Source: Microbacterium dauci | Lineage (GTDB): Bacteria; Actinomycetota; Actinomycetes; Actinomycetales; Microbacteriaceae | DNA: 64,000 nt | NCBI RefSeq assembly: GCF_030065535.1 | Contig: NZ_JASJND010000004.1 | Span: forward strand, 1-64,000 | Direction of reading: 5' to 3' | Shown here: one piece after another, positions 26,679-34,930 of the stretch | Layout: every line of letters begins with the position of its first letter | How positions within the stretch are numbered: the stretch's first letter is position 1 | The notes under the pieces: model-generated | What the model was told of the DNA's origin: nothing | Seen by the model: the letters and a program-made list of their open reading frames with translations, nothing else | The model's database searches: none | Program-made: the position numbers and the translations under genes

Positions 26679-27726
26679 ATGATTACAGACCATCCCATCG
26701 TCATCGGCGCCGGACTCGGGGGCCTCCTCGCGGCGCGTGTTCTCCACGTGAACGGCATCGCCGACCGTGTCTACGACCTCGAGCGCAGCAGCACGGCGCG
26801 GGCCCAGGGTGGCATGCTGGACATCCATGACTACAACGGTCAGCGTGCCATCCGCGCTGCCGGGTTGTGGGAGGAGTTCAGCAAGCTGATCCACCGCGGC
26901 GGTGAGGCCACCAGGGTGATGGACTGTAACGCGAACATTCTCCTTGACGAGAAGGACGACGGTTCGCGTCGCCGCCCCGAAGTCGAGCGAGGGCAGTTGC
27001 GCGACATGCTGATCGACTCACTTCCCGAGGGCACGGTGCGGTGGGGGTCCAAAGCCGTCGCCTTCTCGCAGATTGACGGCGGGTACGCCGTGACATTCGG
27101 TGACGGTTCCGAGGTGGACGCAGCTCTGCTCCCGGCGCAGACGGTGCGTGGTCCAGGGTGCGCGCTCTGCTTTCCGACGAGACGCCTCGTTAGACCGGCA
27201 TTTCGTTTGTCGAAGCCGACATCCGGGAGGCGGACAACCGTCACCCCGTCCAGGAATCCCTTGTGGGAACGGGCATGCTATTCGCGCTCGACGGAGACAC
27301 CGGTGTGCTGTGCCATCGTGAAACCGATGGAAGTCTCCACACGTATCTCGGGCTACGAGTCGACGAAGACTGGCTCGACGACATCGACTTCGCAGACACG
27401 GCGGCAGCTAAGCGGGGCTTGCTCGAGCGACTTCGCAGCTTTCATCCCTCGCTGCAGGGACTCATCGCGCATGCCGACGGCACACTCACTCCGCGTCGCA
27501 TTCACGCGCTTCGGCCCGGCTTCACGTGGGAGCACCGCTCGGGTGTGACCATCCTGGGCGACGCAGCGCATGTGATGTCACCTTTCGCGGGCGAAGGCGC
27601 CAATCTCGCAATGCACGACGGCTCGTCGCTCGCGCTGGCAATCGCGTCGCGCCCAGATGACATCGATGCTGCAGTGCGGGCGTACGAGGACGAGCTCTTC
27701 ATTCGGTCCGAACTCGCTGCGACCGA
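26679..27726 (+). pseudogene. TetX-type FAD-dependent monooxygenase, frameshifted and truncated
   Basis: N-terminal FAD Rossmann motif GAGLGGLLAARVL follows an ATG at 26679 with AAGGAG upstream. The frame is broken near 27131: GADGAWSRVR, the second FAD-family motif, continues only in another frame (from 27134), implying a 1-nt loss. That frame hits a TAG at 27191-27193 inside ...DETPR-stop-TGISF. The remaining coding sequence continues through GDAAHVMSPFAGEGANLAMHDG and is cut off at about 27727, where integrase coding sequence begins. At least three lesions mean it is not functional. Family members hydroxylate aromatic substrates or tetracyclines; the original substrate is unknown. Confidence 0.8.
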
Positions 27727-28704
27727 AAAGCACGCGGCGATTACGTCAATCCAATCGATGCCAAGGTCTCGGTGGGCGTGCTCGGCACGGAGTGGGTCGA
27801 CGGCCGACGATCCGTCATGAAGCCGTCGACCTTTCACTCCGTCGAGTCCGCCTGGCGCGTCCACGTCGAACCCAAGTGGGGCAAGCGAGCGATCGGCGGC
27901 GTGGGACACAGCGAGGTCCAAGCGTGGATCTCTGGCCTCGCGACGACCCACAGCGCAACCACTGTCCTGCGGGTCCACGGAGTGCTCGCTGCAATCCTTG
28001 ACGGCGCCGTCCACGACAAGCGCCTCACCCAGAACCCCGCGCGAGCCGTCAGGCTACCCAAGAAGCAACGCGGCCGCCGCGCCTACCTGACGCATGCGCA
28101 GGTCGATACCCTCGCCACTCAGTCGCGGTACCCCACCATCGTCTACACCCTCGCCTACACCGGCATCCGATGGGGCGAGTTGAGCGGCCTCCGCGTCCGA
28201 AACGTCGACACCGCTCGCCGTCGCCTGCGCATCGAAGAGAACGCCGTCCTCGTCAACGCCACCATGCACGTCGGTTCAACGAAGACGAATGAGGCTCGCT
28301 CGGTTCCTTACCCCGGATTCCTCACTGAGGCGTTGCGCACTGCGTGCATCGGCAAGCACCCCGAAGACCTCGTCTTCGGCACCGGCGACGCTCACGCCCG
28401 CCGACCGCAGTCCCAGGATGGATGGTTCGCGTCCGCAGTCCGGCGAGCACAGGCACTCGACCCGACCTTCCCCAGGATCTCGCCGCACGATCTCCGGCAC
28501 ACCGCGGCCAGCCTCGCGATCAGCGCCGGCGCCAACGTCAAGGCAGTACAACGCATGCTCGGCCACGCCTCCGCAACGATGACTCTCGACACCTACGCCG
28601 ACCTGTTCGACGACGACCTCAACCGCGTGTCGGACGCTCTCGATCGCGCCCGATCCTCCTCAGTTGTTGCCAATCTGTTGCCACACGACGGTCCGACAAT
28701 GTGA
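27727..28704 (+). pseudogene. Tyrosine site-specific integrase, N-terminally truncated
   Basis: The catalytic half is complete: Arg in YTGIRWGELSGL, Lys in GSTKTNEARSVP, HDLRHTAASLA, the LGHASATMTLDTY motif with the Tyr nucleophile. The core-binding domain (KPSTFHSVESAWRVHVEPKWG) is also present. Homology begins abruptly at KARGDYVNPIDAKVSVG (27727 onward), so the arm-binding N-terminal domain of roughly 50-70 residues expected in this family is missing; upstream DNA belongs to the broken monooxygenase. GTG 27772 or ATG 27817 could start a shortened protein. It reads toward the tRNA-Ser gene 50 bp downstream, the usual position for an integrase using that tRNA as attB. Confidence 0.82.
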
Positions 28705-28705
28705 A

Positions 28706-28748
28706 AGACCCCCGACGATCCGCGTGATTCCGCGGTTCTCGGGGGTCT
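28706..28748. terminator. Terminator shared by integrase and tRNA-Ser
   Basis: AGACCCCC (28706-28713) pairs with GGGGGTCT (28741-28748), with an inner CCGCG/CGCGG hairpin. It ends both the integrase and, on the minus strand, the tRNA gene. It differs in sequence from the old tRNA terminator at 6181-6207, as expected if brought in by the island. Confidence 0.65.
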
Positions 28749-28753
28749 TATCA

Positions 28754-28781
28754 TGGCGGTGACGGTGGGATTTGAACCCAC
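28754..28781 (-). repeat. Right attachment site within the tRNA-Ser 3' end
   Basis: 28-bp direct repeat identical to 6209-6236. It covers the CCA end, the acceptor 3' strand and most of the T arm of the intact tRNA. Confidence 0.85.
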
Positions 28782-28844
28782 GGTAGGGGGTTACCCTACA
28801 CAACTTTTCGAGAGTTGCACCTTCGGCCGCTCGGACACGTCACC
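28754..28844 (-). tRNA. tRNA-Ser (anticodon CGA)
   Basis: 91 nt including encoded CCA. Acceptor GGTGACG pairs with CGTCACC. D arm GTCCGAGCGGCCGAAGG is of serine type, the anticodon stem CAACT/AGTTG encloses loop CTCGAAA (anticodon CGA, reading UCG), and there is a long class II variable arm (GTAGGG-TAAC-CCCCTAC) and T arm GTGGGTTCAAATCCCAC. Its 3' end is the island attachment site and is restored by the island copy. Confidence 0.95.
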
Positions 28845-29026
28845 GTCGTCCAGTTTACGACACGATCCTGGATGCCGCGAACCGAGTCAGCCGCGGTCCG
28901 CTCCATACAGCTCCCCGAACACGCTCTTGCTGCGCGGCGAGGTCATGGCGATTCCTTCGTGGCATCCGTTCCTGCACGGTACGCCGCACCGCCCACACCG
29001 GCCAGGGGCGGGCGTACGGTGAGCAC

Positions 29027-30412
29027 GTGACCGCACCCTCGTCCCGCCTGATCGTCGCGATCGCGGCGCTCGCATCAGCGGTCGCGTTCCTCGACGGCAC
29101 GGTCGTGAACGTCGCTCTCCCCGCGATGAGCGACGACCTGGGCGGCGGCCTCGCGACTCAGCAGTGGACCGTCGACGCGTACCTGCTGACCCTGAGCTCG
29201 CTCATCCTCTTCGCCGGCTCGGTGAGCGACGCATACGGTCGCGTGCTGGTGCTCAAGATCGGGCTCATCGGGTTCGGTGTGGCATCCATCGCCGTCGGCC
29301 TCGCACCCGACCCGGTCACCCTCATCATCGCCCGCGCGCTCCAGGGCGCCGCGGGCGCGTTCCTCGTGCCGAGCTCGCTCGCCCTCATCACGTCGCTCCT
29401 CCAGGGGACGGCGCAGTCGAAGGCGATCGGCCAGTGGACAGCCTGGACAACCGGCGCGACCCTCGCGGGCCCGCTCATCGGCGGCGTCTTCGTCGACACC
29501 CTGTCGTGGCGGTACGCGTTCCTTGTCAACGTCATCCCGATCGCGGCCACGTTCGTGCTCCTCACCCGCATGAAGGGCACCGACCACCGCTCCCCCGACG
29601 CCCGCATCGACGTGCTCAGCGCAGTCCTCTGCACGCTCGGCCTCGGCGGCATCGTCTTCGCACTCATCGAACAGCCGAACCTCGGGTGGACGCACAAGGC
29701 GATCTGGATGCCGCTCCTCGCAGGCACCGCCCTGTTCGTCGCCTTCATCCTGCGCCAGCGCACCGCCGCGCACCCGATCCTCCCCCTCGGGATCTTCACC
29801 GTCCGGAACTTCTGGACCGGCAACGTCTCGACGTTCTTCGTCTACGCCGCGCTGTCGCTGAACGGCTTCGTGGTCGGCGTCTACCTGCAGCAGGGAGCCG
29901 GCCTCTCAGCGACCCTCGCGGGCCTCGCGAGCCTGCCGGCGACACTGCTGCTCATCGGCCTGAGCTCGCTCGCAGGCACCCTGTCGGCGAAGCTCGGCCC
30001 GCGCCTGTTCATGACCGCCGGCCCGCTCATCATGGCCGCGGGCTCGCTGCTCCTGCTCACCGTCGGCGAGGACTTCGACTACTGGACGCAGGTCCTTCCC
30101 GGCCTGATCGTCTTCGGGCTCGGCCTCGCCCTCACGGTGTCGCCGCTGACCTCGACGATCCTCGGCGCCATCGGCGGCGAGCGCAGCGGCATCGCCTCCG
30201 CGACCAACAACGCCGTCGCCCGCATCGCCGGGCTCGTCGTCATCGCCGTGCTCGCCGCGATCGTTGGCGGAACGCTCGACCTCGACGGCTTCCACCGCGC
30301 CGCGATCGTCACGGCGGCACTCCTCGCGATCGGCGGGCTCGTCGCGTTCGCCGGCATCCGGAACCCGCGACCTGCGACGCAACCTGAGGCGGCGACCAAT
30401 AAACCCGGCTGA
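29027..30412 (+). CDS. MFS exporter, DHA2 (EmrB/QacA) family, 14 TM
   Basis: 461-aa proton-driven efflux pump in the cytoplasmic membrane. The N-terminus has the DHA2 motif with the charged residue in the first helix (AFLDGTVVNVALPAMSDDLGG, residues about 18-37), motif A-like SDAYGRVLVLKIG and motif C-like GPLIGGVFVDTLSWRYAFLVN. Fourteen hydrophobic segments are distinguishable. The GTG at 29027 starts at a conserved position. Not the missing half of the island remnant at 6244-7029: the two differ in sequence. Substrate unknown; the next gene lies 40 bp downstream. Confidence 0.85.
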   Translation: MTAPSSRLIVAIAALASAVAFLDGTVVNVALPAMSDDLGGGLATQQWTVDAYLLTLSSLILFAGSVSDAYGRVLVLKIGLIGFGVASIAVGLAPDPVTLIIARALQGAAGAFLVPSSLALITSLLQGTAQSKAIGQWTAWTTGATLAGPLIGGVFVDTLSWRYAFLVNVIPIAATFVLLTRMKGTDHRSPDARIDVLSAVLCTLGLGGIVFALIEQPNLGWTHKAIWMPLLAGTALFVAFILRQRTAAHPILPLGIFTVRNFWTGNVSTFFVYAALSLNGFVVGVYLQQGAGLSATLAGLASLPATLLLIGLSSLAGTLSAKLGPRLFMTAGPLIMAAGSLLLLTVGEDFDYWTQVLPGLIVFGLGLALTVSPLTSTILGAIGGERSGIASATNNAVARIAGLVVIAVLAAIVGGTLDLDGFHRAAIVTAALLAIGGLVAFAGIRNPRPATQPEAATNKPG

Positions 30413-30452
30413 CACCTGGCCCGGTGGCATCCGTCACTGACAAACTGATCCC

Positions 30453-31406
30453 ATGAGCGTGATGGAGAACTCGAAACTGACCGTCGTCGGCGCGGGCGCC
30501 GTGGGATCGAGCGTCGCGTACGCCGCCCTCATCCGCGGATCGGCGCGGCACGTCGCGCTCTACGACATCGCCGCGCCCAAGGTCGAGGCCGAGGTGCTCG
30601 ACCTCGCGCACGGCGCGCAGTTCACCGGCTCGAGCGACATCATCGGCGGTGCCGACGTCTCGGTCGCCGCCGGCTCGCACGTCGTTGTGATCACCGCCGG
30701 CGCGAAGCAGAACCCCGGACAGACGCGGATCGAGCTCGCCGGGGTGAACGCCGGCATCCTCCGGACGATGCTCCCGCAGCTCCTCGAAGTCGCTCCGAAC
30801 GCGATCTACGTCATCGTCACGAACCCGTGCGACGTGCTCACCGTCATCGGGCAGGAGGCGACGGGCCTGCCGCCCGAGCGCATCTTCGCGTCGGGCACCG
30901 TGCTCGACACCTCGCGCCTGCGGTGGCGACTCGCGCAGCGCGCCGGGGTCTCGACGTCGAGCGTGCACGCCCACATCATCGGCGAGCACGGCGACACCGA
31001 GTTCCCGCTCTGGTCGCACGCGACCATCGGCAGCGTGCCGATCCTCGACTGGGAACCCCTCGACGGTCAGCCCCGCTTCACGAAGGACGAGCTCGACCGC
31101 ATCGCCGTGGAAGTTCGGGATGCCGCGTACACGGTGATCCGGGGCAAGGGTGCGACAAACTACGCCATCGGGCTCTCTAGCGCGCGCATCGTCGAAGCGA
31201 TCCTCGGCGACCAGCACGCGATCCTGCCGGTGTCGACCGTCCTGAACGACTTCCACGGCATCGACGGAGTCGCCCTGTCGGTCCCCTCGGTGGTGAGCGC
31301 CGCCGGTGCGAAGCCGATCATGAACACCGCCTTCTCGGACCACGAACTCGGCCTGCTGCGTCACTCCGCTGACGCGCTGCGCGGCGCCGCGGCTACGTTG
31401 CGCTGA
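30453..31406 (+). CDS. ldh: L-lactate dehydrogenase
   Basis: Interconverts pyruvate and L-lactate with NADH. 317 aa. NAD fold [12 protein letters not shown] (about residues 13-24) with Asp of VALYDI for NAD, active-site loop [14 protein letters not shown] (residues about 83-96), [12 protein letters not shown] and the catalytic His in [14 protein letters not shown], which distinguishes lactate from malate dehydrogenase together with the Gln of the loop. Length fits the bacterial LDH family. The lactate permease gene lies beyond the island on the left, so the insertion separated a likely functional pair. Confidence 0.9.
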   Translation: MSVMENSKLTVVGAGAVGSSVAYAALIRGSARHVALYDIAAPKVEAEVLDLAHGAQFTGSSDIIGGADVSVAAGSHVVVITAGAKQNPGQTRIELAGVNAGILRTMLPQLLEVAPNAIYVIVTNPCDVLTVIGQEATGLPPERIFASGTVLDTSRLRWRLAQRAGVSTSSVHAHIIGEHGDTEFPLWSHATIGSVPILDWEPLDGQPRFTKDELDRIAVEVRDAAYTVIRGKGATNYAIGLSSARIVEAILGDQHAILPVSTVLNDFHGIDGVALSVPSVVSAAGAKPIMNTAFSDHELGLLRHSADALRGAAATLR

Positions 31407-31433
31407 TCAGCGCGGCCAGCAGCCGAGCACAGC

Positions 31434-31501
31434 GTCTCCAAATCACCGCGGATCTCGGGACCCGCGGCGCCGCGCGGCGTCTGCGGCACCGGAATGGAGA
31501 C
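31434..31501. terminator. Possible terminator region after ldh
   Basis: Outer inverted repeat GTCTCCA (31434-31440)/TGGAGAC (31495-31501) encloses CCGCGG copies at 31446-31451 and 31462-31467, giving a branched GC-rich structure between ldh and radA. Terminator function is inferred from position only. Confidence 0.35.
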
Positions 31502-31562
31502 GTTGTGCACGGGCACGGCCGGGCGCGGCGCCGGTGTCGGATGCCGCGGCTAGCCTGACTGC

Positions 31563-32921
31563 ATGGCTTCACGTCGTCCCGCACCGACCGCCGCGTTCAA
31601 GTGCACCGAGTGCGGGTGGACGGCGGCGAAGTGGGTGGGCCGCTGCGGCGAGTGCCAGCAGTGGGGCACCGTTGTCGAAGCCGCGACGCAGACGGGCATC
31701 ACCGCGTCGGTGACACCCCTGACCCCGACCCGCAGCGCACGGCCGATCACGCAGATCGACACCCGTGAGACCCCGCGACGCACGAGCGGCGTCGGCGAGT
31801 TCGACCGGGTGCTCGGCGGCGGCATTGTTCCCGGCGCCGCGATCCTGCTCTCGGGCGAGCCCGGCGTCGGCAAGTCGACCCTCCTCATCGAGGTCGCCGC
31901 GCAGAGCGCACGCTCGGGCCGCCGCGTGCTCTACGTCAGCGCCGAGGAGTCGCTCAGCCAGGTGCGACTGCGCGCCGAGCGCACCGGCGCCCTCCATGAC
32001 GAGCTGTACCTCGCGAGCGAGACCGACCTCGCCACCACCCTCGGCCACATCGACGACGTGCGGCCCGATCTGCTCATCGTCGACTCGGTGCAGACGGTGT
32101 CGTCCTCGCTCATCGACGGGGCCGCCGGCCAGCCGAGCCAGGTGCGGGAGGTGGCATCCACCCTCATCCGCGTCGCGAAGGAACGCGACCTGCCGGTCAT
32201 CATCGTCGGGCACGTCACGAAGGACGGCCAGGTCGCCGGTCCCCGCGTGCTCGAGCACCTCGTCGACGTCGTCTGCCACTTCGAGGGCGACCGACAGACC
32301 TCGCTCCGGTTCGTGCGGGCGCTCAAGAACCGCTTCGGCGCGACCGACGAGGTGGGCTGTTTCGACATGACCGGCGAGGGCATCGCCGAGGTGCCCGACC
32401 CGAGCTCGCTGTTCCTCAGCACCCGCCGCAGCGAACCCGGCACGTGCGTCACCGTCGCGCTCGAGGGGCGCCGCGCCCTCCCGGTCGAGGTGCAGGCGCT
32501 CACCCTCCGCACGACGGCACCGAACCCGCGCCGCATCGTCAGCGGGGTCGACGGCGCCCGCGTCGCGATGGTGCTCGCCGTGCTCGAAAAGCGCGCCGGC
32601 ATCACCCTCTCCGACCAGGACGTCTACGTCTCCACCGTCGGCGGCGTCCGACTCACCGAGCCCGCGGCCGACCTCGCCATCGCGCTCGCGATCGCCAGCG
32701 CGGCATCCGAGCGGCCGAATCCCGCGAAGCTCGCGGCCATCGGCGAGCTGAGCCTGTCGGGCGAGATCCGCCGGGTCACGCAGCACGACCAGCGCAAGGC
32801 CGAAGCGGCGCGCCTCGGCTACCGCGCGGTCATCGACATGGGCGCGGGCACGCTGCGCGGTGCCCTCGCCGAGCGCACCAAGCACCACGAGCCGACGCGC
32901 GGCGACGAACCAGGGTTCTGA
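31563..32921 (+). CDS. radA: DNA repair protein RadA (Sms)
   Basis: Hexameric ATPase that promotes branch migration in recombinational repair. 452 aa with the full RadA order: N-terminal four-Cys zinc finger (CTECGWTAAKWVGRCGEC, residues about 13-30), Walker A GEPGVGKST (about 98-106), Walker B DLLIVDS, the RadA-specific KNRFG motif (about 256), and the C-terminal Lon-like domain (GVDGARVAMVLAVLEKRAGI...GELSLSGEIRRV). Length is normal for the family. TAGCCT lies 6 bp before the ATG and may be the -10 of a near-leaderless transcript. Confidence 0.95.
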   Translation: MASRRPAPTAAFKCTECGWTAAKWVGRCGECQQWGTVVEAATQTGITASVTPLTPTRSARPITQIDTRETPRRTSGVGEFDRVLGGGIVPGAAILLSGEPGVGKSTLLIEVAAQSARSGRRVLYVSAEESLSQVRLRAERTGALHDELYLASETDLATTLGHIDDVRPDLLIVDSVQTVSSSLIDGAAGQPSQVREVASTLIRVAKERDLPVIIVGHVTKDGQVAGPRVLEHLVDVVCHFEGDRQTSLRFVRALKNRFGATDEVGCFDMTGEGIAEVPDPSSLFLSTRRSEPGTCVTVALEGRRALPVEVQALTLRTTAPNPRRIVSGVDGARVAMVLAVLEKRAGITLSDQDVYVSTVGGVRLTEPAADLAIALAIASAASERPNPAKLAAIGELSLSGEIRRVTQHDQRKAEAARLGYRAVIDMGAGTLRGALAERTKHHEPTRGDEPGF

Positions 32922-32925
32922 CGGA

Positions 32926-33327
32926 TCAGGCGTCGAGCGCCGCGATCAGGTCGGCCGGCGCCGCCTGCATCGGGTGTGGGCCTGCGATGTCGAAAAACAC
33001 CGTCGTGATCTGCTCGCCGTGGGTGCCGAGGAACGTCCGCAGCCACTCCGGCGACTGCAGGGCGATGCCCGGGGGCAGCGCGGCCGGCTTGTTCGCCGCG
33101 TCGCTGAACAGCAGCAGCGCGAGATCGCCGGTGTTCGGGTCGCGGTAGGTCCACACCTCGCCGGAGTCGCGGGGGTCGTCGCGCTGCCCCGGACGCAGCA
33201 GCGGCACGACGGTCGGACCGTGACGCAGGGCGAAGGCGAGGGCCGCCATGTCCTGGGTCTGCAGGGCGTCGGCGAGTTGCGTGTTCCGGAACTCGAGCGG
33301 TCGCTTGTCGCGCTTCTTTCCGGCCAT
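32926..33327 (-). CDS. Small SseB-like protein
   Basis: 133-aa cytosolic protein resembling the SseB N-terminal-domain proteins of actinobacteria. A basic start MAGKKRDKRPLEFRN is followed by an alpha/beta core (MAALAFALRHGPTVVPLLRP, GDLALLLFSDAANKPAALPPG, LRTFLGTHGEQITTVFFDIAG). Start chosen at ATG 33327, because the longer upstream frame runs through a strongly structured, non-coding stretch. Function unknown. Convergent with radA with a 4-bp gap. Confidence 0.65.
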   Translation of the reverse strand: MAGKKRDKRPLEFRNTQLADALQTQDMAALAFALRHGPTVVPLLRPGQRDDPRDSGEVWTYRDPNTGDLALLLFSDAANKPAALPPGIALQSPEWLRTFLGTHGEQITTVFFDIAGPHPMQAAPADLIAALDA

Positions 33328-33357
33328 GCCCTCAAGCCTACGGGCCGGGAACGTGTG

Positions 33358-33510
33358 GGGCCCTCTCGAACTCCCCATTGGGGACTGGGAAAGTCGAGAG
33401 GGCCCATTGCTCACCGGCGGCAATTCCTGGCGCCCCGTCTCTGGGGTTTGACGGGGCTCCGATGCTGGGGACAACGGGGGCTCCGCCGGGAGCTGACACC
33501 AGGCTACGCG
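33358..33510. ncRNA. Structured non-coding region, candidate RNA
   Basis: GGGCCCTCTCGA (33358-33369) pairs perfectly with TCGAGAGGGCCC (33394-33405), enclosing a second CTCCCC/GGGGA hairpin. Further right, GCCCCGTC/GACGGGGC, GCTCC/GGAGC and a long-range CCTGG/CCAGG pairing suggest a multi-branched fold of about 150 nt. Either strand could be the RNA. On the minus strand it would be the leader of the SseB-like gene (attenuator or cis element); on the plus strand an independent small RNA. No known RNA family was recognised. Confidence 0.4.
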
Positions 33511-33594
33511 GCGATCGGGGCGAGACAACACCCCAGCGCCAACATCGCAAATGAGAATCTTCTCAGGAAGAACAGAACCCCTGATCGGATGCCG

Positions 33595-34287
33595 CTAGCG
33601 AATCGTGAACTGCGCGGGCTCGACCGACTCGATGCCGCCGATCGACACCGTGAGGTTGTACCAGCCGGGCAGCGCGTTCTGCCGGCTGCCCTCGCAGGTG
33701 TCGACGGACGAGCGCGTGCGATCCCAGACCAGCGGCGTCGAGCTCGAGACGGTCTGCCCGGCGCCGAGCTGCACGACCTGGTCGCTCGGCTCGCTCTGGC
33801 AGTCGGTGGAACGCCACCACACGTCGCTGCCGCTCGTGATCTCGAACGTCTGTGCCGTGGTGCCGACGTTGATGAGGCACGGGAACTCGGTGTCGTTCAC
33901 CAGCTGGATCGAAAGGTGGGGGAACTGGTCGGTGCCGTACGAGCCCTTGTCTACCTTCGCGGTGACCGTGACGTCGCCCGTCGTACAGGGCAGCACCTCG
34001 ACGGCGTCCTCGTCCTCGTCGACGGCATCCGCTGTCGGCGTCGGGGACGGTTCCTCGGGGGCAGGGCTCGTCGGGATCGGCGTCGACCCGGCCGGCGCAC
34101 TCGCCGAGGCTGACGGGCTCGCGCCCGGGCGCTCGGCCAGCGCGGCATCCGCCCACGCCCGCCACGGCTGCCAGATGACCACCGCGACGACACCACCCAC
34201 CAGCAGGAGTGCGACGAGCACCACCGCCAGCCGACGGCGGCGGTAGACGGCCGGCGAGTGCCGGCGGCGCGGGGTGGAGCTGGTCAC
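33595..34287 (-). CDS. Membrane-anchored extracytoplasmic protein
   Basis: 230 aa. Basic N-terminus, one TM helix (LAVVLVALLLVGGVVAVVIW, about residues 20-39), a Ser/Pro/Ala-rich linker, then an outside beta domain with four cysteines (VLPCTTGDVTVTAKV..., FPCLINVGTT, WWRSTDCQSEP, VDTCEGSRQ) that resembles the DUF4232-type beta-sandwich. GTG start at 34287. Function unknown. Followed downstream by the structured region. Confidence 0.7.
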   Translation of the reverse strand: MTSSTPRRRHSPAVYRRRRLAVVLVALLLVGGVVAVVIWQPWRAWADAALAERPGASPSASASAPAGSTPIPTSPAPEEPSPTPTADAVDEDEDAVEVLPCTTGDVTVTAKVDKGSYGTDQFPHLSIQLVNDTEFPCLINVGTTAQTFEITSGSDVWWRSTDCQSEPSDQVVQLGAGQTVSSSTPLVWDRTRSSVDTCEGSRQNALPGWYNLTVSIGGIESVEPAQFTIR

Positions 34288-34332
34288 GCGACCAGGGTAA
34301 GCGGCGTGGCCGCACTCCCCCGCCCGGCGCGC

Positions 34333-34836
34333 CTACAACTGCTTGAGCATGCGGGTGTTGCCCAGGGTGTTGGGCTTCACGTGCGCGAGGTCGAGGAACT
34401 CGGCGACGCCCTCGTCCGGGCTGCGGAGCAGCTGCGAGTACACATCGGGGTCGACGACCTGCTCGCCGATCGTCTCGAACCCGCGACGGCTGAAGAACGG
34501 CACCTCGAACGTGAGGCAGAACAGCCGCGAGAGGCCGAGCGCGCGGGCATTGCCCTCGAGGCGGTCGACGACGCCACCACCGACGCCGCGGTGCAGCCAG
34601 TCGTCGGCAACGATGAGGGTGCGGATCTCGCCGAGGTCCTCCCACATGACGTGGAGCGCGCCGCAACCAACGAGCCGGTCGCCTGCCTGGGCGACGACGA
34701 ACTCCTGCACGGTCTCGTACAGCGTGACCCGCTCCTTGCCCAGCAGGATGCGCCGGGCGACCCACGGCTCGAGCAGCTCCTGGATCGCGGGGACGTCGGA
34801 CGTGCGCGCCTGCCGCACCTCGAACGTCTCAGCCAT
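34333..34836 (-). CDS. GNAT amino-acid N-acetyltransferase (N-acetylglutamate synthase type)
   Basis: 167-aa single-domain GNAT acetyltransferase of the type annotated as amino-acid N-acetyltransferase in actinobacteria. It acetylates glutamate with acetyl-CoA at the entry of arginine synthesis. Acetyl-CoA loop region LHRGVGGGVVDRLEGNARALG, preceded by IRTLIVADDW and followed by FFSRRGFETI, the usual GNAT C-terminal strand. ATG 34836 is preferred; a GTG nine bases earlier is possible. No other arg gene is nearby, so the role relies on family similarity. Confidence 0.78.
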   Translation of the reverse strand: MAETFEVRQARTSDVPAIQELLEPWVARRILLGKERVTLYETVQEFVVAQAGDRLVGCGALHVMWEDLGEIRTLIVADDWLHRGVGGGVVDRLEGNARALGLSRLFCLTFEVPFFSRRGFETIGEQVVDPDVYSQLLRSPDEGVAEFLDLAHVKPNTLGNTRMLKQL

Positions 34837-34930
34837 AACGTCCACTGTATTGCGCGGCGGCCGCCGCGCCTGCGCGCGCGACCGAGGCCGGCCCGCGGGA
34901 GCCCTACGCTTGAGCAGGAGAGGGACCCGA

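Larger units (their letters stand above)
6209..28781. mobile_element. tRNA-Ser-integrated genomic island (uronate/polysaccharide utilisation)
   Basis: A 22.5-kb segment bounded by 28-bp direct repeats of the tRNA-Ser(CGA) 3' end (6209-6236 and 28754-28781). The intact tRNA lies at the right, with an integrase of the tyrosine family next to it, and the old tRNA terminator remains at the left. The island brings a replacement terminator (28706-28748). Cargo is a uronate catabolism, transport and secreted-enzyme locus (7126-26644), flanked by broken genes at both ends (MFS exporter left; TetX-like monooxygenase and integrase right). No conjugation, replication or excisionase gene is visible. With the integrase N-terminus missing, the island is probably not mobile on its own. 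Confidence 0.82.

Noticed and set aside
29027..30412. Missing half of the truncated island MFS exporter
   Set aside because: This gene is full length with its own 14 helices and differs in sequence from the remnant.
30413..31364. Long minus-strand frame opposite ldh
   Set aside because: Arg/Asp/Val-rich antisense shadow of a clear dehydrogenase gene.
33358..33510. Known riboswitch, SRP RNA or RNase P RNA
   Set aside because: None of the conserved sequence blocks of these RNAs was found; left as an unnamed structured region.
34343..34930. Upstream extension of the ATP-grasp gene
   Set aside because: It is antisense to the GNAT acetyltransferase and has Ser/Arg-rich shadow composition; GTG 34931 follows AGGAGAGGG.
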